In this document: positions 11,201 to 24,546 of the stretch, in pieces | Layout of the letters: every line of letters begins with the position of its first letter | How positions within the stretch are numbered: position 1 is the stretch's first letter | Source: Planoprotostelium fungivorum | Lineage: Eukaryota; Evosea; Variosea; Cavosteliida; Cavosteliaceae | DNA: 64,000 nt | Direction of reading: 5' to 3' | NCBI GenBank assembly: GCA_003024175.1 | Contig: MDYQ01000069.1 | Coordinates: 62,001 to 126,000 of the forward strand | Program-made: the position numbers and the translations under genes | Notes under the pieces: generated by a model | Seen by the model: only the letters and a program-made list of their open reading frames with translations | The model's database searches: none | Told to the model about the DNA's origin: nothing

Positions 11201-14200
11201 GAGATGACTCACTGATAAGTCGAGTGTGTTGAGTAGACGCAGGTTGAAGATGGATTCGGGCAGCTATTTCGATCAGTTTCCATTCACACGGTAGATTCAC
11301 CTCATCGTACACAAGATTATCTGATAGATCTACGTCAGAGAGCAACGACGCTGCGTGTCTGTCAGATGCATCGTAAACCCTAAAACCCACGTAACGTCTG
11401 AGGTAAAGGTGCTTCGATGTTGTTGTCGGACAAATTCAAGAATTGTAGATTGACCATACCAGAGATGAAAGAGAGGGTGCTCGAAGTCAAGTGATTTCCA
11501 CTCATACTCAGTACCTTCAGAGATAGACCTCCGATCTGCTCGGGTATGTCGCCTGTCAATCGCGTGTCAATGTGACGTGTGATGACGTCACGTGACGTGT
11601 GTCACCTTGTAAGAGGTTGTCGTCCAGTCGAAGTTCTTTCAGGGAGCTGAACAGGCCGATTGCCTTCTTCACTGTTCCCATGATCTGATTGCTCTGCACG
11701 GATCAGCGTGGCTCGTTGTAGATGGAATTTTCACCGATAAATCGAGCGTTTCGAGTCGCAAGAGCCTGGTACCCCATTGCGTGGGAAAGTAATCGGAAAA
11801 CTGGCGGAAATTTCAATATCACGACGTCTCATATGATATCACACCTGATTGTGACTCAGATTCAAGTTGATCAACAGGGGACAAGACTGAACGGACGGTA
11901 GCGTACCCTCGAATCGATTACGACTCAGGTCCAACTACAATGTGTCATGATATCTCCCGCGACATCTCATCTCACGATGCGTAAGTTTGGCATGATGGTG
12001 GGTTGTATGTTGAACCAACTGTCGTATTGTATCGTTCCACTCAATTCATTACCCTGTACACCATCAACCTCTTCACACATCTCTGAATTCAGATGTACTC
12101 ACGGACATGTACAGCTCCTGCATGTTTGTGAAATAGGAGAAGATATCAGATGGCATGGACCCAGACAATCTGTTGTTTGATATGGAAAATGTCTTCAGTG
12201 TCGACATTTTCGATATAACGGACAGCTGTGGATCATATGTCAGTCCACGTCTGTGACGTGTGATGACGTCATCCTATAGTTCACCATGGTGTCGCCCGAT
12301 GGATGGTTTCGAATGCGATTGTCACTCAATGTCAGGTACGTCAGATTGTATCTGCTCCAACCTGATTGGATGTACCCGTCGAATTGGTTTCCCGCCAAAT
12401 TGAGATTGACTAAGGAGCGACCGAGTTGCTATGGCTACGTCAGCCGACTCTCATCACGGAGATATCTCACATCGTGTAGTGGACCTGTCATGTTGTTGTT
12501 CTGTACATTGAAATAGCTCAGGCGGGTCGAAGGAGAAAACTTGGGGAGATTTCCCGTCAGTCGATTGTAACCCAATTCGATAGTCTACCACGGGTCAGCT
12601 TGCATCTACAACGCGCCATCACCCTCCATGACGTCATGTTGATCATCTCGGGCGGGAAATCTCCATAGAAACTGCAGTGTCGAGCAGATAGCACGAGAAT
12701 CTTAGTCCCACGCACCCAGTCTAGCGTCCCCGTCAGGTTCTGATTGTAGTCTATATATAGAAACGAGAGCGACTGTGATCTGTCATCCCAAATTCCAACG
12801 AGTTTTCACCGACATTCAATCGATTGATAGTGAGTGGTATAGTGCCTGACAGACGATTGATGGCCAAGTTTATGTCTGGGCGTGTCAATGATATCTCTGA
12901 ATTCAAGTGACGACGTCTTACTTTGCAGGGATGTGGCGTTACCGATCTCAGCGGGAATTTCTCCATCTACAACGCGTTAAGATATCGTTCTCATCGACTC
13001 ACAGGATGCATCGTGATATCTCACCCAATAGATTGTCTGATAGGTCCAATTGATACAGTTCTGGTAGATTACCTTTTTATTTTAATCCTTTTATTCTATT
13101 TTATTCTCACCGATCGATGGGGGTATCCTTCCCGTGAACGAATTGACTCCCAAGTTCAAGATGCCCATGTTCGTTAGATTTCCTGGAAATTTCAGATCGT
13201 ACACCTCGACGGATCACGTGACTCACCGATCGATGCTGGGATGCTACCCGTCAGAAGATTCTGTGAAAAATCAATTCCGTGTACGCGGAAATTTCGGGCA
13301 CCTGGGCGAGTTCCAGCCAGCTCATTGATGTCATGCTACCAAATTCTTCCGGTATTGTTCCGCTCAGTTGATTCGTCGAGAGATCTAGATGGTAGATGGA
13401 AGGTTTGTAGAACGACTTAGGGATGGCACCCGTCAATCTGCGACCTGTCAGTTTCTCTTCTCTAGGAGCTGGATCACTTGTTGTGGGACATAGTCAACCA
13501 GTGGACGTTGGGTGAATTTAATTCCGGTAGGTCTCCCTCCTATCGGTCTGTTGGATGAAGTGATGTGTGATGACATGTGATGAAGTGATCGTGTGATCTG
13601 ATGATGAAACACACCAGAGAATTGTAGTCTAGATAAATGAGTGTCAAGTTTGGAAAGGAGAGGATGTTATCTGGAATCGTTCCCGATAGAAGATTGCCCT
13701 GATGTACATCAGAGTCTGACACACATCATCATGCACCTTCAATACGATGTCCGTGATTCGAGGAGGTAGTGTATGAGGTATCGTTCCAGTGATTCGATTC
13801 TATTGATGTCAGCCGATATGATGACAATCGATGGTGGAAAAACAGAGATCTCATGCTGGGTCACGTTGAAGAGGGAGAGAACATTCAGTGATATCATCTG
13901 ACTGATATAGAGGGGTATGGTCCCATTGATGAAGTTCCTGCCAAAGTCGAAGTATTCTATCGTGGGGTGAGTCCACAGAGAATAAGGAATTGAAGTGATG
14001 TAGTTGGAATAGCTAGATATAGAGGTCAGATAGACCAGTCCGTAGAAGGCATCTGTCGTAAATGAGAATGGAAAGGAGGATGGCGGTCTTTCACCGGGTA
14101 GACTCGTGATGTGATTGGTGTCGATGTTGATAGAGGATAAATTCGTCAAAAGAGAGATGCTGGGGGAAACGGATCCCTGTAGATTGTTTCTGGATGCATT

Positions 14201-14524
14201 CAGATATACAGCTCTCGATCTCTTAATTACCGATTCCACGCTATCCTTGTGACTGAACCATTCGTGCAAGTAACGCCATAGAAAGAACAAACATCATTTC
14301 CGTCCCATCTGTCTCTGATCAGTCGAGTGGATTTCTTCTCATTATTATACCCAGTCTTATTGTTCCATCCATCTCCTTTGTAACATTCAGTCAAGTTCGG
14401 AATATGATGTATATGATGATGTCACACCGTTTGCAGAGAGATAGATATCTCTCAGTGCAGATAATTCTGAACAGACACAGTAATCCAACAGCAAGAAGAG
14501 AAGAGCCGCTGCTGCTTTCTTCAT
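8218..14524 (-). CDS. LRR receptor-like protein kinase (TKL type)
   Basis: Cell-surface receptor kinase. The start at 14524 gives a signal peptide (MKKAAAALLFLLLDYCVCSE). A long extracellular part of plant-type leucine-rich repeats follows (for example HLDLSTNQLSGTIPEEFGSM near 13330 and LLSGTIPDNILSFPNLTLIY near 13650). One membrane segment (GGFILLLIVTTVIFVLYQRW, 9690-9752) precedes the kinase. All core kinase motifs are present: the glycine loop IGSGAFGVVYRAK (about 9490-9525), VAVKQI, HRDLATRNILL (about 9010), DFGLSRE (about 8915), WMSPEAI (about 8775) and VMWEILEATEPW. The domain ends near NDRPDFAQIGNRL, followed by a Ser/Glu-rich tail to the stop at 8218. Numerous small introns split the LRR part, so individual exon edges are uncertain. 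An active kinase is predicted; the ligand is unknown. Such LRR-TKL receptors are common in free-living amoebae and in plants. Confidence 0.85.
9558..9571. repeat. 14-bp palindrome, class D
   Basis: GTGAGATATCTCAC lies in an intron of the LRR kinase. On either strand its first five bases equal the commonest 5' splice-site sequence (GTGAG), so a donor-like word occurs on both strands. Confidence 0.7.
9778..9896. mobile_element. MITE-like element in LRR-kinase intron
   Basis: A 119-bp AT-rich block has 34-bp terminal inverted repeats (9778-9811 and 9863-9896) that differ at one position. The arms begin ACAACATTCTATG and the centre is about 51 bases of A/T-rich DNA with no reading frame. Size, terminal repeats and composition unlike the surrounding DNA fit a small non-autonomous DNA transposon. 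I see no clear target-site duplication, so the exact ends and superfamily are open. It lies in the intron just before the exon coding the membrane segment. Confidence 0.7.
10607..10622. repeat. 16-bp perfect palindrome, class B (copy 1)
   Basis: TTTCATTCGAATGAAA lies in an LRR-kinase intron. An identical copy occurs at 46002 in the TBC1D22 gene and a one-mismatch copy at 38275 in the kelch-RasGEF. Confidence 0.85.
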
Positions 14525-16783
<2,259 letters not shown>

Positions 16784-16858
16784 AGTGTTCTGTGCATGGT
16801 GAACCTTAAAACCTTCTGTGTACAGCCCTCCACACTATTGCACAACACTCTTTTTCAA

Positions 16859-16886
16859 AATAAAATGATCTTTCAAACCTTTTATT
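16859..16886. terminator. Opposed polyadenylation signals of Rab1 and CCDC61
   Basis: AATAAA on the plus strand (16859-16864) serves Rab1, and TTTATT (16881-16886), which reads AATAAA on the minus strand, lies 55 bases past the CCDC61 stop. The two 3' ends therefore probably overlap. Confidence 0.6.
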
Positions 16887-16940
16887 CTTCTGCGAGCCGG
16901 CAGCGACGCATGAGAAGCGTTTATAGAGGATGTATTGTAG

Positions 16941-18862
16941 CTACCGATTGTGTTTGAGGACCTTTTGGAAATACGAGAGTTTGGACGATAACTCCTCCTC
17001 ATTGTTGAATATCCGACCCATTGCATCTCTCAGTTCCTCTTTCGTGGGCTCTCTATCTCTGTTTCTGTCTCTCGTTGGTCGCCTGCGGCTCCTCTGCATG
17101 TCTTCCAGATCGGAATCATCATCCGAGCTCGTCTCGATCTTTCTCGATCTCCGCCTCTGAATGTGCGTCAGAGACGGTTTAGAGGGTGATGGAGATGACG
17201 GTCATCACCTCGGGTTCTTTCGAATTGGAACGTGTTCGGTGTCTCGTCTGTGAAGACGATGAAGGTCGATTGTGAGACGATGTCGATGATTGCATTCGAC
17301 TTTGTGAAGATGCGGACGGGGCACGACGAGCAGAAGTTCTGGGTTCTCTTGAAGAGCTCCTCTCTTGTCTTCTCGGAGGTTCATCTTTGACCATCTTCCT
17401 CGATGCAGAGTTGGTCAGGCTCGCATAAGAAGGCTCTTTCCTTGACGCTGATCTGAAGATCCATCAACCACAAGATGGTTGTTGTCATCGTCTAACCTGC
17501 TGCGTGGCTGAACTTGAGGGGATGGTGTCCGATACATCTTCTTCCTCTCGCTCTCATTTCGGTTTCCATTACTGCCGTTCGACATGCGGGAGACGGAACT
17601 GTTTCGAGATGATGATGTCCGCGTGTTCTGTCTCGGTTCTCTCGACCTCGCATGATGTCGGTGTCGATTGAGAAGACGATGGTGGGTCACACCTGCCTCT
17701 AGGCTCGTCTCGAGCTTGTTTGCTCTGTTTCTCTCTGACATAAGCCGTGGGATCGAAGCGTGGTGTCTTTGGTTTCTCAGTGGTAGTCCTCCTGCCACTT
17801 TCCCGCCCCGATTGAGACTTTCAAATTCAACATCGAGCCACCGTGAGGTGTGTCACCTGTCGCAGAGCGTCCAATTGGGAGGCCAGATCAGCACACTTTC
17901 TCTTCCACGTGTCCAATTCGTGTTCTAACGTGCTGTCTTCTCTTCTCCTCCTCCTCTTGTTCTTCTCATCGTCCAGTTCGTCATACAAATCCTCCTTGTC
18001 CCTCTCTAGTTTCTGTACTTTGGCCTTCAATACATCCCTCTCCCTTACCACGACGTCTCTTTCTGCGGTCAACACTTCGATCTGATCGAGGTTAGACGGA
18101 TGATGTGACGTTTAAGTTGTGATGTCACCAGCCGGTGTTCCTTTGAATCGTCTTGAGCGGCTCTGAGCGTGGATATCTCTGCCCTCAGTTTCTTGATCGT
18201 GTCACGTAACGCTTTTGCGGTGGAAGGTGATGTCTCTAATGATTGATGGACGAGAGGCAGGGGGTAGTGCACGCGATCGAATTCGACCAGGTACGTCATG
18301 ATGAGATATCGCTTGGAGTGAGCCGTGGAAGATCGGTTCGTGTTGCTGCTCGATGATGATCTCTCCGTCTGCTTCTGTTTCAGACGTTCTAGATCCTCAT
18401 ACGTCAGGATGTCTATGACTACGCTTTCACTGGTGCCCTGTGATGATTCAGAAAGGGAATCATGTGGAAATGTGATTGGAATTCTAACTCACTGAGAGAG
18501 CCGATACGAGCATCTTGACGAAGACAGAAAACTTTTTAAAGTTGCCGGTCTTTTGTGTGATCTCTTCGATGTCTAAGTGATATCGGTGAAGTGAAGAGAG
18601 GATAGAAAGCCTCACATTTCACAGGAAATTGACCCTTCCATGTTTCAACTGTTGAAGCCTCTTCGATCTCAATCACCAATGCCTGCTACGCTCGTCACAA
18701 TACGTTCTAATCCTCACACAAATCTGCAATTGTCTATAGAATCACCTCATTTGAAACTGATATCCTGACGATGTATTCGATATCGTGGAGATTGACCGCC
18801 GCTTCATGGTGGAAGTCTTGACTGAGAGAGGTGTCCGTAATGTCTCCCGCATGCGAGGTCAT
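16941..18862 (-). CDS. CCDC61: CCDC61 / VFL3 homologue, centriole-basal body coiled-coil protein
   Basis: Member of the SAS-6/XRCC4-related CCDC61 family, which in algae, ciliates and vertebrates positions basal bodies and anchors microtubules. The start at 18862 gives MTSHAGDITDTSL. The N-terminal globular head ends in the family blocks ITQKTGNFKKF and SESVVIDILTYEDLERLK (about 18390-18560). A coiled coil follows (KALRDTIKKLRAEISTL; then VLKAKVQKLERDKEDL with a run of Lys and Arg), then a Ser/Arg-rich low-complexity region (about 17180-17800) and a conserved-looking C-terminal helix TKEELRDAMGRIFNNEEEL before the stop at 16941. The upstream gap to the AMP deaminase stop is only about 110 bases. 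Presence of the gene suggests that the organism can build centrioles or flagella. Exon edges in the low-complexity part are uncertain. Confidence 0.85.
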
Positions 18863-18959
18863 CAAACCACCCGTGTGCTCTTAGGCTACTTTAGGCCTTC
18901 AAATTGCAACGGCACCACCTGGGCGGGAATTCGGGACCAAATCTTCGAGCCTCACATCT

Positions 18960-18965
18960 TTTATT
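18960..18965 (-). terminator. Polyadenylation signal of the downstream AMP deaminase
   Basis: TTTATT reads AATAAA on the minus strand and starts 8 bases beyond the stop codon at 18973, implying a very short 3' UTR squeezed against the CCDC61 promoter. Confidence 0.5.
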
Positions 18966-18972
18966 CATCACA

Positions 18973-21599
18973 TCAGAATCGCTTTCTCTTCTCGGCCTCA
19001 ACGGCAGTACCTTTCGTTTTGACGAAGGAAAGCTGATGTCGAAATGTGGTGACTTTCTTCTTGTTCATCATGGTCTTGTCAGTCACGGGAGGAAGAGAGG
19101 GGATCGGAGATGATTTCGGTGGCGTCGGGCTACTCTTCTTCACCTCTGTCGGCGTCGATCGATGAGTGAACGGTCTCAACTGACGATCATGAGACTCTGT
19201 TCGACATCACGAGCAACCGATTCACCTGCTCTTCTACCGACGGTGTTGAGCCAACGAGAGTGACGGAATGAAACAGTTGCGGTGAGGTCGATTTCTTCTT
19301 GCTCTTGCTGAAAGACGCGACCTTGTCGATCATCTTCAATTCTTGCAATTGCGAATGATGGCGGAACAGTGCTCTGGTGTTAGGTATGTTGGAGTAGTTG
19401 ATGTCTGTGGAAGTCAATGTATGTCAGTGATGACAAGGTGAGTACGTACCGTTACCCCTGATACCTGGCTCCTGGAACGTGGGTCCCAGCCAGTCGCTCT
19501 TTACATCTACACTGAAGCCACTCTGTACAACGCTATTTTTGGCGATCTCACATAGATCACACATGCTCAGTTTCCACATCTAACCTCGTCTGAGATACAA
19601 TTTGAAATTCAAAATCTTACCTTGGCGGCAGCCGAATACTCTTCGATCAACGGCTCTTCCGTCGTGTGGAGCTGTAACGGTGCATCCGTCGACAGAGACA
19701 CATTCATACCCCTCTGTTTCATCTCAACTCCAATCATCCATCTACAACCCACCTTGAAGAATTTTCCGAAAGGGTTCTTATCATAAGGTATGCACCTCAC
19801 GTCTTCACTGAGAGGCGCCATGGCAAGGGGCAGTTGAGAGAGGAAGAAGAGATACTCTAGCACGGCCGACCTCTCCAGATTCAGACCGTGAGATATACCA
19901 TCAGATAGGAGATAACCACCACTGAGGTGAGAGACACTTCCGGTTTCACCACAATGAGGTTTGAAGGTGAACGTGTCTGGAGGATGTCATTCGACTGTAA
20001 ATGGGATAGAAACTCACTGAGGCCTCTGCTGGCTCTGAAGTGATTGAGTGAATGGATGTTGGCGTACATGTAATAGAGGTAGAAGTTGTATGGAGGGTTC
20101 CTTCTGCTGACCCAATTGATGGGTAATACGTGCATCGTATGAGCCGTGATGTCATCATTGGATAACTGTGAATGATGAGATATGCAGGCGATATCCCCTC
20201 ACCTCTTCGTCTACTGAATCGAAGCCTGCGATACAGTTGTCGAGTATGTTGGCGAGTTGTGGATCATTCGAAGCGTCTGCGGTCACTTTGAAAAGAGGCT
20301 CGAATATGTCTTCCATCCATCAGTCTCAACCTTCATCTGAGATATCTCACTGTCTAATAATTCCTGGAAATTGGGTACGTCTCCTTGTTCTCGAAACACG
20401 TTGTACAGCCGAGGTATCTGTACGTACCATCGATTACTCTTCGATTGTAGATCGACATGGGTTGTCATCCATCTTGCCAAGTCTTTCCATTCAGTCTTGC
20501 TTCTTCCGTAGATAGAGATTCTCATCTCTGACTTGAGTGACGGCTGAGATTCAGTCTTCTTCATGACTTCACTGAGCAGCTGCCCGTAGTAAAGACCGCC
20601 TTGGATGTTATCTTTCTGTCGAGAGATAAGCCGATGAATAGAAAAATGTGGATGCGACCACCTTGAGGAATACGGTGCGGAGGTCGCTGTGACCCAATGG
20701 ATCGTACGAGGCCGTAGATTTAGAATAGTTGTTCTGGTGATTAGAAGTAGCTGTCATCTCTAAAGTGTCTAATGTGAAATGGTCCAACGTGATGTTGAGT
20801 CGATCGAATAACGTTTGAAGCGAGATCATCTTTCCATTCTCCTCCATGACTTTGTCCTGATATGATCAGTCATTCGGTTCAAATGACTTGCTCACTTTGG
20901 GGTGATGGAGAATCTTTTCTTTCATGAAATTGAGCAGATGGTGAGCGCACGGAGCAGACAAAGCATGAATTTGAGTGTCCACCTGTACATCGTCAGAGTT
21001 AATACGTCGTTTCGATGAATAAACGACGTTCACACCTTCACGACGTGCAAGAAATCTGTCTGTGACTTCTTCAACAGCTCTTTCTCGATGAACCCATTCA
21101 ACAGACCGTGCATGTCATATCTCAATTCTAGGATCTCCAGTCTACTCTGAGATAATTTGATGGCTGTATTGTCTGATCGAATGTCTTCTAATGTGATGAG
21201 ATCTCTACAGAATTCCATCCATGAAGGAGGAATGTACAACGGTTCGTGAGCTATTTCATGTGAGGAATGAAAGAAAGAGTTGTGGTCACCTCGACAGGAT
21301 ACTCGATTGTGAGTTCTCTTATTCGGATGTCGATGCAGTACATCGTCGCACAGCCGACACAATCGAATCGTGGTGTGTTGTGACTTCGAGCATTCTCCAC
21401 ATTCACTTTCCGATGGAAGTTCGAGGCAGTTGATGCAGAAAGATGGTGAGCCTCTGAAAACTTGATACACTCCGTCGACTAATCGAATCGTCTATTCTTT
21501 TAGTCAAATAATGGGATGACATGAACTCACTGTGGGATCGCTCTTGCTCTGTGGCACTATTTTTCCATAGTCTGATTCGTATCGCCTACGCAGCTGCAT
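18973..21599 (-). CDS. AMP deaminase paralogue with altered active site and B-box-like finger
   Basis: Clear AMP deaminase family member (AMP to IMP), second of a tandem pair. Family blocks: [17 protein letters not shown], the catalytic-site exon [69 protein letters not shown] and [14 protein letters not shown]. Two catalytic positions differ from the family: the usual HIH zinc motif reads QIH (codon 20971-20973) and the usual STDDP reads STDAP (codon 19681-19683). The histidine and glutamate of HCGE are kept. The N-terminal part holds a Cys/His cluster (about 21290-21450) like a B-box. A C-terminal extension rich in Ser, Lys and Pro follows the family end (to 18973). The start at 21599 ([13 protein letters not shown]) is provisional, since the frame stays open upstream to near the neighbour's stop. 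Probably a pseudoenzyme or regulatory subunit. Confidence 0.85.
20338..20349. repeat. 12-bp palindrome, class D
   Basis: TGAGATATCTCA in an intron of the AMP deaminase paralogue matches the core of the palindrome at 9558 in the LRR kinase. Confidence 0.6.
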
Positions 21600-21661
21600 G
21601 GCCTCTTGAATTCGGATGGCACCTTCGACTTCCCTCGTGCTGACCGTGGACACTGAATCAT

Positions 21662-24427
21662 TTAGAGAACAGGCTGTTCAGAATTTAAAATCTTGTCTAT
21701 ATCACCTCTTCTCGGGTAGTCCAATTGAATCAAAACAGGCGAAATGGCCACTTTCTGGGCAGAGCATCTCTTCAATTCCGCAAATTCTTCTTCTAACGTC
21801 TCGCAGCGGTAATCGTACCTCACTTGTGGCACGTTCGTGTAGAGGACATCTGTACCGATCAGAACCCACGGTCAAGACCTCTTCACCATTGCCAGATGGG
21901 CCCGGATGCAAGTAGTCCGGACCCAGCCAATTTAATTTCTGTTCGTGTGTGAAACCACTCTGAATGACAGAATTACGAGCGATCTCCTGATGGATGTCAG
22001 AACTGCTCCACTGACATGCAGATGACAAGAATCTCACGGATAAATCAGTCGAAGAGAATCGCCACCGTTTGGCTGCTATGGCGTATTCCTCCAAGAGTGG
22101 ATCTTGAGTTAAATGAAATTGCTGATCGCAACGTTAGAAGTGAATTTGAATAGAGATCAAGCAGTCACCAGGGGATCGTCTGTGGATAGAGAGACGTTCA
22201 AGCCTCGTTTGAAGAAGAGAGGAAATGGATTGCGTTTGTAGTCTTCTTCTCGTCAGACACAAAGATGAATCACACACATCACCCAGAAAGAGAGCGTTAT
22301 TACTGAGGGGAGATACAGCCAGACCAATTTGAGATAGATAAAACCTATGATCTGATCAGAACCGTAAGGATTACACTTCTTACAGATATTGTAATGGTGT
22401 GCTCTTGTCTAAATTGATACCGTGATTGATACCTCTAGCTAAGAGATAAGACGCGGCCAAATGATCGATGTCTCCTGATTCACCCGAGTGAGGACGCAAA
22501 TCAAAGGTCGCTATGGATGATGTAAGAGAATTTGATTTCACGGTGGAGCAATCAAAGGATACGTAAGCCTTTCATCTTTCTCAGAGAGTTCAGTGACGTA
22601 ATGTTAGACCTCCGTGACAGTCAGGTCACGTGACATAATCGAATTACAACTCACCACATGTAATACATGTAATAAGCGTAAGGGGGATTCGTACCTTGCG
22701 TCCATTCCTCTGGTGTGGAGGGAACACTTCTATGGAGATTTCAATACATTTCACGCATCGTGCAATCTCACTCGTGATTCAATTTACCCTCTGGTTTCGA
22801 CTCATCATCGACCGAATCGAATCCTGATACCTGCGCCAAAAACTTATCCAACGCAGGATTACTCTCCGGATCAAGCGTGACGCGAAAGAGAGGCTCGAAG
22901 ATGTCTGAACGCTCGTCAAATGCGTGAGATATGATTCCAAATCTTACTGTTCATCATCTCGTGGAAGGACTTGAATGCTCCGAATTTGTGAAAGGCATCG
23001 TATACACGCGGCACTTGAATGATCCAACGGTTCACGTCGGAGTTGAGGTTGTGATTCTCGGTCCATTTCGCCAAATCATCCCATTCTTTCACCGATCTTC
23101 CGTATATGGATAATCGATACTCTGCTTTGTTCGTCTTGGATGATTTCAACTGTTCGATCAGTTCGGCGGTGATCTCGGCGAAATATCTTCCCTTCATCAT
23201 CGATTCAATCTCGGTTCACGTGAACACATCGTCTTCTCACCTTGATGAAATTATCCGTCTTTAGAAAGACAGTCCTGAGCTCAGAGAAACCAAAAGGATT
23301 ATACTTGTTGTTAAAGTTGTCTGTTCGTCTCAGTCACAATAGATGAAGAAGGATCGATCACCGAATCTCTGAAACGTATTGTCCGCGTAGACATCGAGGG
23401 AGTTGATCGTGAGGTCAGATGGTCTCAGTTTCGCCTTTTGGAAGACCTGTTCGAGAGTCTGACGCGTGCCGTCTCTATTCAATATGACCTCATCCTGATC
23501 ATCGGTAAGTCACACACCGCGACAGTGCACGGTCTTCACCTGTGGACTGTTGGCCGCTTTTCTCTTGATATAATCTAACAGGTGAGCCGCAGTCATTCCA
23601 GCAGCTGATAGGAGTCAGTCATGTGTCAGAGGACAAAGAGACATCACCTAGATGGATGTGTGTATCCACTTTTACGATGTTGGAGAAATCTTTCGGGTCA
23701 GATTGAGACCCCTCAGTCTCTCTCTTCTCATTCAATAGCTTGTGAAGATTGAACTTTGCCTCTAAGAACTTCAATCGTTGGTAGGTCAGGGATTTTGTTG
23801 GTCCGGCTGCATCATGGCGATCAGCGCATTACAAAGATGTGAAGCTTACTCACAGGCCGCAACGAGCAAAAGAAAATTGTAATCATCAACATAGTCTTTG
23901 AATGGAACGGGCATGGGATAAGCAGGTTCACCGTCGTGTGAGAGAGCCACGATGATTCCGTCTTTCACTCCTACCTTATACTGGTTCCTTCAGCCACAGA
24001 TGACAACATGAAAGTTTACCTGGCTGACGTCCGTTACGTCTTTGGAGGGTGCGAAGTCCGGTGTTGTCTTGGACAGGTACTTTTCTCTTCTCTGGTGAGC
24101 GTCTAATAGAAGTCGTGACGCCATCTGAACCTCGGCTGATAGAGATCTGCGAAAATAGTGAGAGTGATAGACTCCACTTCGCCTCACTCTCCAGATAGAG
24201 TGTCGATGGTTTCACCATCCGCTCTCTTCTGTCGTATCTGTATGAAATTGCTGCTCTTGAGATCAACATGATGTGATGTCGCAGGCTCTAATCTCAAATC
24301 ATCGCGGTAGCTGTTGGCGTTAGAACCGTTCTCACGGCTAGATGATTCACGTGACAGAGCTGGACCTGGCGCTAGGGATCTTATCAAAGGTCGCAGCCGA
24401 CAGCGATGGCAGAGGCAAGGTGTTCAT
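21662..24427 (-). CDS. AMPD: AMP deaminase, canonical copy
   Basis: Purine-cycle enzyme converting AMP to IMP. All zinc and catalytic motifs are intact: KVDTHIHL (HIH at 23652-23660), KYNPFG followed by SELRTVFLKTDN, YRLSIYGRSVKEWDDLAKW, RPHSGESGDIDHL, LNVSLSTDDPL (about 22170-22205) and ARNSVIQSGF then WLGPDYLHPGPSGN. The C-terminus runs GDIDKILNSEQPVL before TAA at 21662. The start is inferred: ATG at 24427 (MNTLPLPSLSAATFDK) joins by a phase-consistent 58-base intron to the exon LEPATSHHVDLKSSNF; other starts are possible. The tandem copy begins only about 60 bases downstream on the same strand. Divergent from the coiled-coil gene at 24547, 119 bases away, so the two likely share a promoter region. 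Confidence 0.88.
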
Positions 24428-24546
24428 AGAGGCGTGTCCATACGGTGAGCTAGAGTCGAATAGGTTCCCGTGCTGGGATCAAAGTGATACTATGAATAGC
24501 GAGAATTCGGAAAACCTGCCGCCCTGTTTGTAATTTCTCGCATCTG

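Noticed and set aside
22931-23113. Plus-strand frame inside the canonical AMP deaminase
   Set aside because: Antisense of the exons reading RLSIYGRSVKEW and VPRVYDAFHK.
18973-24427. Reading the two AMP deaminases as one fused gene
   Set aside because: The canonical copy has its own C-terminus and stop at 21662, and the second copy repeats the whole family length.
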